Assembly: GCF_022581195.2 (NCBI RefSeq)
Contig: NC_061469.1
Coordinates: 11,836,501-11,900,500 of the forward strand
Length of the DNA: 64,000 nt
Direction: 5' to 3'
Source: Helicoverpa zea
Taxonomy: Eukaryota; Arthropoda; Insecta; Lepidoptera; Noctuidae
Part shown: positions 57,417 through 64,000 of the stretch, in pieces
Layout: each line of letters opens with the position of its first letter
Numbering within the stretch: position 1 is the first letter of the stretch
Made by a program: the position numbers and the translations under genes
Notes under the pieces: model-generated
What the model saw: the letters and a program-made list of their open reading frames with translations, nothing else
Database searches by the model: none
What the model was told of the DNA's origin: nothing

Positions 57417-59882
57417 GTCAGTAGCAGTAGTAAGTCAGTCATCATATGTGGTGATTTCAATATTAATATTTTAGAAAATAATATTATAAGTTCGAGTTTT
57501 TTAAATCTTTTCAAATCATTTAATTTGCATAACGTTTTTGAAGAACCTACTAGGGTAACACCAACTACTGCTACTTGTATAGACAATATTTTTTGCAGCT
57601 GTGAGTACCTGCATAAGTCCATAGTGAATTACTTGCCATCTGATCACAGTGGACAAGTGATCACTTTCCACACTTACTCTCCACCAGAGAAAACAAAAAT
57701 AAATTTTAGAGAATATACTTCAAAAAAAATCGATAAACTAAATCAGACTCTAGCTGATAAACTGTGTGTACATAGCTTCAATCTTAAAAATCCAAGTGAT
57801 ATTTATGTCGATTTTTTCTCTGTATTAAACGACCAATTCAACTTAGCTTTTCCAGTCAAAACTAAAATTATTAAATCTAAGTTCTTATTTAGTGACTGGG
57901 CAACCCCGGGTATTCGTAAAAGTAGAGAAAAGCTGTTTGAACTTTATGGTTTAAAGCCTTATAACGCCGATCCAAGTTTCCATGACCACGTCTCAAAATA
58001 TTCAAAAATATTTAAAACCGTTTGTAAACAGGCAAAATCTATTCATATTAGAAATAAAATAAAATATGCTGATGATAAAATAAAAACTACTTGGACAGTA
58101 ATTAACAACGAAACAGGGAGACGAAAAGTTCGAAAAACTGATTTAAGTCTAGAAACTGATAATGGTCCCATCAGCAGTAACCTTGAAGTAGCTCAAGAGT
58201 TTGAAGCATTCTTTACTAAAATACCTTTCGAGACGACAAAAGCACTAAATTCTTCCACCACCGTGTCTATCGATCTACTCAAAAAACATGTTAAACCATG
58301 CTCTTTACTATTTAAATTTCAACATACCAGCCCCGAGGCTATTATTAAAGCCTTTAAAGATCTTAAAATAAAATCAACAGAAGATCTGTGGGGTATGTCT
58401 GTCAAGGTATGTAGGTCAATTATTGAAACAATTGCACCTTATTTAACTTACATATTTAATGTTAGCGTAGACCAAGGCGTGTTTCCTGACTTAATGAAAC
58501 ACAGCAAAGTAGTTCCTTTATTCAAATCGGGAAATAGTAAGGAATCGAATAACTACAGACCCGTTTCTGTCTTACCGGTTCTCAGCAAGGTATTTGAAAA
58601 GTTGATGCTTGAACAGATGTTGCGCCATTTCAATAAAAACTCCATCTTTCACAAAGAACAATACGGTTTCACTAAAGGTCGCTGTACAACCGATGCTGGT
58701 GTAACTTTGATCAAGCACATCTTTAAGGCTTGGGAGGAAGCTGAAGACTCTATTGGAATCTTCTGCGATCTCTCAAAAGCGTTTGACTGTGTAAATCACG
58801 AAACGCTTTTGCGAAAGCTAGGGCATTACGGAATAAGAGATACTTCTCTCCAGCTGTTAAAATCATATCTAAATGGTCGGCAACTTAAAGTTCAAGTAAA
58901 CGGCGTAAATTCACGAGGTTCAGTGATGGCAATGGGCGTACCACAAGGTTCTATATTAGGTCCGTTCCTCTTTTTAGTTTACATAAATGATTTGCCCTAC
59001 TTATTTGATAATCAACCTAAAATGGTGTTGTTTGCCGATGACACTTCTCTTATTTTTAATATTGATCGACGTAGACGTACCTTAGACGACGTAAACAATT
59101 CCATTCTCCAGGTTCAAAATTGGTTCAACGCAAATAACTTGGCTCTTAATGAAAAAAAAACAAAATGCATTCGATTTTCATTGCCAAATGTAAAAAGTAG
59201 TGAATGTGACATTATACTTAATAGTGAAAAACTAGAATTTATAAATCAAACAGTTTTCCTGGGAATCACTCTTGACAAAAAACTACAGTGGGGACCCCAC
59301 ATTACATCTCTTGCGGGTCGTCTTAGCTCGGCCGCCTATGCTATCAGAAAGATGAGGCAGCTAGCGGACGTAGAAACAGCTAGACTGGTATATTTTAGTT
59401 ACTTCCACAGCATCATGTCGTACGGCATTCTGCTGTGGGGACGAGCTGCTGACATTGAATGCATATTTATCTTGCAAAAGCGAGCTGTCAGAGCTATGTA
59501 CAACTTACGTAGTCGTGAATCTCTTAGGGAACTGTTTAAAAAAATTAATATCATGGCCGTACCTTGCCAATTTATTTATGAAAATATCATGTATGTTAGG
59601 AAAAACTTACATTTGTTTGAAAAAATATGTGATAGACATAATTATAACACTAGAAATAAAAATAAGATAGCTATCCCGCAGTTTAGATTATCTAAAGTAC
59701 ATACATCTTTCATGGGATATTGTGTCAAATGTTATAATAAAATACCAGACAACATTCTGGAACTAAATGACATGCGGTTTAAAACTCATATAAAAGCCAC
59801 ACTTTGTAAGCAAGCATATTATAAATTAGAAGATTACATTCAAGATAAAAATGCTTGGAAACATGCTGGTCCTGCTCCATAG
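57417..59882 (+). CDS. LINE endonuclease (partial) and reverse transcriptase
   Basis: The coding frame is open from the truncation point to a TAG at 59,880. It keeps only the end of the apurinic-type endonuclease: GDFN (57,450-57,461) and the catalytic SDH (57,639-57,647). About 280 residues later comes the reverse transcriptase, with VVPLFKSG, NNYRPVSVLP, motif A FCDLSKAFD (from 58,761), motif B MGVPQGSILGP and motif C FADD (59,031-59,042), then LGITLDKKLQWG. A C-terminal region of about 200 residues, with TARLVYFSYFHS and MSYGILLWG, is typical of CR1/Jockey-group proteins. Catalytic aspartates are present and no frameshift is seen, so the copy is young. The N-terminal endonuclease and any first ORF are lost, so it is not autonomous. 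The first ATG inside the frame is not a natural start. Confidence 0.93.
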   Translation, partial: VSSSSKSVIICGDFNINILENNIISSSFLNLFKSFNLHNVFEEPTRVTPTTATCIDNIFCSCEYLHKSIVNYLPSDHSGQVITFHTYSPPEKTKINFREYTSKKIDKLNQTLADKLCVHSFNLKNPSDIYVDFFSVLNDQFNLAFPVKTKIIKSKFLFSDWATPGIRKSREKLFELYGLKPYNADPSFHDHVSKYSKIFKTVCKQAKSIHIRNKIKYADDKIKTTWTVINNETGRRKVRKTDLSLETDNGPISSNLEVAQEFEAFFTKIPFETTKALNSSTTVSIDLLKKHVKPCSLLFKFQHTSPEAIIKAFKDLKIKSTEDLWGMSVKVCRSIIETIAPYLTYIFNVSVDQGVFPDLMKHSKVVPLFKSGNSKESNNYRPVSVLPVLSKVFEKLMLEQMLRHFNKNSIFHKEQYGFTKGRCTTDAGVTLIKHIFKAWEEAEDSIGIFCDLSKAFDCVNHETLLRKLGHYGIRDTSLQLLKSYLNGRQLKVQVNGVNSRGSVMAMGVPQGSILGPFLFLVYINDLPYLFDNQPKMVLFADDTSLIFNIDRRRRTLDDVNNSILQVQNWFNANNLALNEKKTKCIRFSLPNVKSSECDIILNSEKLEFINQTVFLGITLDKKLQWGPHITSLAGRLSSAAYAIRKMRQLADVETARLVYFSYFHSIMSYGILLWGRAADIECIFILQKRAVRAMYNLRSRESLRELFKKINIMAVPCQFIYENIMYVRKNLHLFEKICDRHNYNTRNKNKIAIPQFRLSKVHTSFMGYCVKCYNKIPDNILELNDMRFKTHIKATLCKQAYYKLEDYIQDKNAWKHAGPAP

Positions 59883-60258
59883 GACATACTGACAATATCT
59901 AATTAATTAACAAATTAAAATTACACCAGCAAATAAAATTGTATTCATCTTTTGATTATTTGTTTGTAACTTTGTACCAAAATATAAACCAATTTGTAAA
60001 TGTGAACACCATGTAGCATTTTAATTGTCACTTTATCCTCATTTGTCTTTGCGATTCTACATGATCTTCGCATGCTTTTACTGTATGTATCAATACATAC
60101 AAATTGTAATACTATATTATTTTTAAAAAGAGTAACCATGGAGTTTCTTGCCCGTTCTTCTCCATAGGAAGCTACTTTTGGAATGGGCAACTAGAATCAA
60201 ACTTAGTTATAATTTTGACGTTCATAAGTGCTTGTAAAGGCCTAAATGAAATAAATGA

Positions 60259-60282
60259 TTTGACTTTGACTTTGACTTTGAC
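60259..60282 (+). repeat. (TTTGAC)4 tail of the LINE
   Basis: Four exact hexamers close the element instead of poly(A). The 23.7 kb copy ends in TTTGAG units, a one-base variant. Confidence 0.95.
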
Positions 60283-60802
60283 TTAATAATAGCTTTCGAC
60301 GACGTCATTTCTGGGAAAGCACATTCGTATGCAAAATAACGTTTTAATAAGGCATTTTTAATAAGTTATAATAATTATTTTTTTACACCTTAAGTTTCTT
60401 TCATTCCTCCAATTACAAGTTTGACACCGACTCCCTAATTACAACAACATACTCACACAAATATAATTGTGAGAACAAAAGGCTCTGGTACAGTCGCGGC
60501 CATTGATTTGCGAATCAAACGCATTCCCGTTGGCGGGCAGACGCGGTTACCATCGACACTAACTTCGGTCCAGCTCGTAAACTTTCTCCACCTATCGTAC
60601 TGATGTGTGCACAAGTGGACAATAGAATAGTTATTTGTATGTGTGTATTGTTGCTTTAGCTACTAGTGTATTATCGTTGTCATAATACGATGTAAAATGA
60701 TTGAATGATTGTTTACGCTTTCTTCAGGATTTCTAACGTTTTTTTTTTTTAAATATAGGAAATAAACAGCCGTGTTTAAACTGTAGTCGTTAAACGTCTT
60801 AC
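60283..60802. other. Noncoding stretch
   Basis: No recognised feature between the LINE tail and the SINE fragment. Confidence 0.5.
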
Positions 60803-61015
60803 TCATCATCCTCCGAGCCTTTTTCCCAACTATGTTGGGGTCGGCTTCCAGTCTAACCGGATTCAGCTGAGTACCAGTGCTTTACAAGAAGCGACTGCCT
60901 ATCTGACCTCCTCAACCCAGTTACCCGGGCAACCCGATACCCTTTGGTTAGACTGGCGTCAGACTTACTGGCTTCTGACTACCCGTAACGACTGCCAATT
61001 TGTTCAATGACAGCC
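60803..61015 (-). mobile_element. SINE family 1, copy D, truncated
   Basis: In the minus orientation this is the tail-proximal half of the family 1 body, with the (ATG)n-type tail at 60,803 and GGCTCGGAGG beside it. It shares TTGGGGTCGGCTTCCAGTCT and TTACCCGGGCAACCCGATAC with copies A to C. It stops after GACAGCC at 61,015, so it lacks the head and the region next to it. No target duplication is visible. Confidence 0.9.
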
Positions 61016-61323
61016 AGAATAATGAAGTATTTAGCTAGGTAAATTAATCTTGACCGTATATAAATGGATTTCAAAATTATATTACTAATACTAAATACTA
61101 TTATGTGTAAGTGCTGTATGATGATCACTTGTGCGTACGCCTGTACTTCCACACGAATGCCACGCGTGAGCTAATATTTACGTGTTCCGAGTTACCGCAA
61201 GAGATGCCAAGTGGATGTGATCGAGCACGGCTCGGCTAGAATGCTTCACATTGCAGCTCTTTGTGTTGTTGTAAGGTCGGTATATTGTAAACGTTTCCAT
61301 TAATACCTGTATTATAGGTAAGA
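61016..61323. other. Noncoding stretch
   Basis: No recognised feature. Confidence 0.5.
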
Positions 61324-61517
61324 TCTATAGTTATATTATAAAGCTAAAGAGTTTGAAGGTTGCCTTGGACGCGGTAATCTAAGAACTGCTGGTCCGATTT
61401 GAAACGATGTTTAAATTTCAGGTAGCCCATTTACTCAAGAAGGATATAGGTTTTTTAAATCCAAGATTCACGAACTGGTTCCCAAGAGACACAGGTAGCA
61501 CTGCTGGCGGAAACTAG
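61324..61517 (+). mobile_element. Helitron-like nonautonomous copy
   Basis: Begins TCTATAGTTATATTATAAAG after an A and ends AAACTAG before a T (CTAG at 61,514-61,517). The interior has GACGCGGTAATCTAAGAACT and CTGGTCCGATTTGAAA, text I recognise from lepidopteran Helitron-like repeats. It is short (194 bp), so internally deleted. Confidence 0.7.
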
Positions 61518-64000
61518 TAGATTATGCAAGTTTATTTATGAATCATTTTTAATTAAATTGACAAGTTTAACAACGAAATTTTTGCATACAAACCAAAAGT
61601 ATAATAATACTTCACGTACCTCAACCTAAATACCTTTATTTCTGCTATTTCCTCTTCCTTCAAAGAACAAAAAACAAACAGAAGGTACAAAATGATCACC
61701 TCCTGTCTTTCGTAGACGGAGAAGCAAAAATACCAGATCGTCTTGCCGGGTCACTCTCGCACAGGAAATTAACTTGTGACGAGTCTGCCAGCTGGCACTG
61801 ATCTATAGATATACGGGAATGTACTGCTTAGTGTTTTATTTAAAAAGGTTGAATGTGATTGAAATGGAGCGTTTATCTGAGCCTACAAATCAGTCGTCTT
61901 GGCAATAGTCTGTTTTTGAAGTAGGTTAAATAGAAAAAACTCAACCTGAACTTTAAGCCCTTTTTCTTGCAATAAAATAGAGCAAATATTTTTGCCTATG
62001 TATTACCGTTGTTTTACTGCACAATGACAAGAGGTTAATAAGAACATATTTTTGTTGCGATACATTACGCATATCCTTATTATGTGTAAGATCCACGAAT
62101 TTATCATTTCTCAAGAACTTACCCTCCTTAAAAGCACCCTACATTATGTACGCGTTGCACAACAAACTATAAGTAGCGCCGTGCAATATTAAGCGCATTG
62201 TATTAGAGACTAATGCAGTGTACGTAACATCTAAGTGCGTATCCGGAGTACGCGAGTGCAGTCACGAGGCGTGGGGTAGCGTGCTGTGCTGATAGGGCTG
62301 ACAGAACTACGTAGAAGCGTTATTTTATACCTACTTATTTTTTAGAACAATCGCCGTTTTGTTCGGAAGATAATTCGCTTGCGTTTTGAAGGTCTCAGAA
62401 TACACAAACATATTTTCAAACACAAATGTGCCATTTATCCATAGTTGCATGTCCAGCGTTAGCATTATACATTAATTTATTTAATTGATGTGGAGAGAGG
62501 GTGGCTAATCAGACAAAGTGTAGACCCTTTTTTTGTAAGTGCAAGTCTGATGTGACGATTTGCTGCACAATACCTTTAGGAAATCGATGGAAATCTTCAG
62601 ATGAGATGGTGATGATGAAACTGAACCGCACATACAACAAATAGCATAATTAAATCGACGGACGATGACATTCTTATTATTCATTTCGGATTATCCATTT
62701 GAAAGTTATTTTATTAAAACACCCACGCAACTATTCTGCCAGCCCTGAGCGTGCGAGGCGCGCATCCGGCCCAGACGGGGTGCCAATTGAGAACGTTTTT
62801 ATTTACCGCCGCGATTGTGCGCCAAAGTGCCTTCAATACCAATATGGAATTATCTTCCTTTTTGTCGCTGCATACAAATTGTAAAGCCAAATAGAGGCTT
62901 AGGTATAGTAGTTTCAATATTCATCCAAAGCAATATATGTATGTTATTTTCAGTTTTTCACTAATGACGGATAATGTGACCATACAGCCTATTCGCTTAT
63001 TCAAATAGTCTTCATATAGTATTATAGTTTAAACATTTAATTAAGCACCTTCCTTTACAACTTAATTTTAGATACATACTTTCTATCTACCTGTATGCTT
63101 GTACAAATACTGAGGTAACTTTTGGGTTGTCAATCCCACTAAAATTCGTTCTACTTTATTCTATCATCAAATTATTTACACAAACTCCGAGGGCTTTTGT
63201 ATAACTTAATTTGGAGGAACTGTATGAAAACAAAACTACGTATCTATAATTTGCTTCCAATACCCGCGTAGTTCCAAATATTCGGGCAATTTCCGTGGAA
63301 TCTAGATTGGAACACATTACCATACTGGTGAATGTTGGTTTTATTCAAGTTTATAAGTTATTCGCTATGAACATTGATCGGACGTTACAGCGAGACGTGA
63401 CCCGCGTAAATAGATCTATGAGTGTATAGATGGTACTGAAGTTATTTAGTTTGGACGATAAAATGAGAAACGTTAGAAAATTCTACTACATATTATACCT
63501 TTACAATAATCGTTCCACCTGAACATTTTAAAGCAAAAAGAAATTAACGCTTGCATTCAACAACCCTTGCCGTGGTAATAAACCGTGCACCATCTAACAC
63601 TCGATATCAAAGCGAAGTTCTATACCATTGTTGACTCTATCCAAATCTTCGCTGGTTAAATGGCTAAACACCCGGCCCCTTGTATTTGCACCCATTTGAA
63701 TATCTATCTTATAAATATGTATGTACAATTTCCTTTATTTCCCATGTTTTTAGATACACTTGCCGTTTTAGGGAGTATTATTGAGTTTTGATGTTATTGT
63801 CTAATTAAACTTGCTATATAACTGGGTATCATTATAAAGTTTTCAGTTTTTAATACGGCAATCAGGTTTTATTTGTTCATAATTATTTTCGAAATATTCA
63901 ATAAATTATAAAAATTGCAGAAAATAAATCTGCTGTCGGATTTTGCTTTCAAGAGTGAATGAACTCCCACATGACACGAAGAAGTTAGAAAACAACTCAT
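61518..64000. other. Noncoding stretch to window end
   Basis: AT-rich with a small GC-richer patch at 62,740-62,790. No gene or repeat was recognised. Confidence 0.5.

Larger units (their letters stand above)
57406..60282 (+). mobile_element. 5'-truncated CR1/Jockey-group LINE with intact RT frame
   Basis: A non-LTR retrotransposon copy cut at its 5' end inside the endonuclease domain, about where an 11-A run sits (57,406-57,416). It keeps one long frame, a roughly 375-bp 3' UTR with CCATGGAGTTTCTTGCC, and a tail of four TTTGAC units (60,259-60,282). Such elements copy themselves by target-primed reverse transcription; 5' truncation is the usual outcome. No target duplication could be found next to the tail. 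A related, older copy lies at 23,671-24,705 on the other strand. Confidence 0.93.

Overview
This is AT-rich, gene-poor nuclear DNA from an animal, most likely a moth (Lepidoptera, probably noctuid-like). The taxon is an inference. It rests on recognised moth-type interspersed repeats: two tRNA-headed SINE families, a repeat with a (GTCC)n patch whose end reads as the GTTCCGTACC / CTTGGCCGG type, Helitron-like copies starting TC-TATA and ending CTAG-T, and CR1/Jockey-group LINEs with hexamer tails. A short degenerate TTAGG tract, the insect telomere unit, fits the same picture. No host protein-coding gene can be recognised with confidence, and nothing looks prokaryotic.

Layout. 0.8-2.9 kb: unclassified repeat-like block with a cluster of tRNA B-box-like motifs and a diverged direct repeat at its edges. 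4.3-4.8 kb: a DNA transposon with 36-bp inverted ends and a perfect 8-bp target duplication. 9-11.2 kb: a Helitron-like copy and two minus-strand SINEs with clear target-site duplications. 13.1-13.4 kb: a moth interspersed repeat. 17.1-18.2 kb: three copies of an octamer (ATTTGCAT) module, two of them with a CRE site. 18.5-19.3 kb: a candidate TATA promoter, then a second SINE family. 20.0-20.4 kb: two adjacent long inverted repeats. 22.6-23.1 kb: a GC-rich Harbinger-like MITE with TTA duplications. 23.7-24.7 kb: a 5'-truncated minus-strand LINE. 34.2-35.2 kb: Helitron-like and SINE copies. 39.8-40.5 kb: a local duplication and the TTAGG tract. 44.4-44.8 kb: a full-length SINE. 47.3-48.2 kb: an odd element with inverted arrays of a GGCATAA unit around a GC-rich core. 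50.05-50.5 kb: a MITE. 57.4-60.3 kb: a 5'-truncated LINE with a long intact reverse-transcriptase frame. 60.8-61.5 kb: SINE and Helitron-like remnants.

How it may work. The only long protein frame belongs to the LINE, whose relatives probably supplied the machinery that moved the SINEs. The most interesting host-level signal is a pair of plus-strand sites (29,191 and 45,335). In each, a strong polypyrimidine/CAG acceptor abuts a GT donor-like sequence, and a perfect GTAAGT follows 32-40 nt later. This is the architecture of recursive (ratchet) splice sites, and it would fit the window lying inside one very long plus-strand intron. That reading is an inference and needs RNA evidence. Everything else looks like ordinary noncoding moth DNA.
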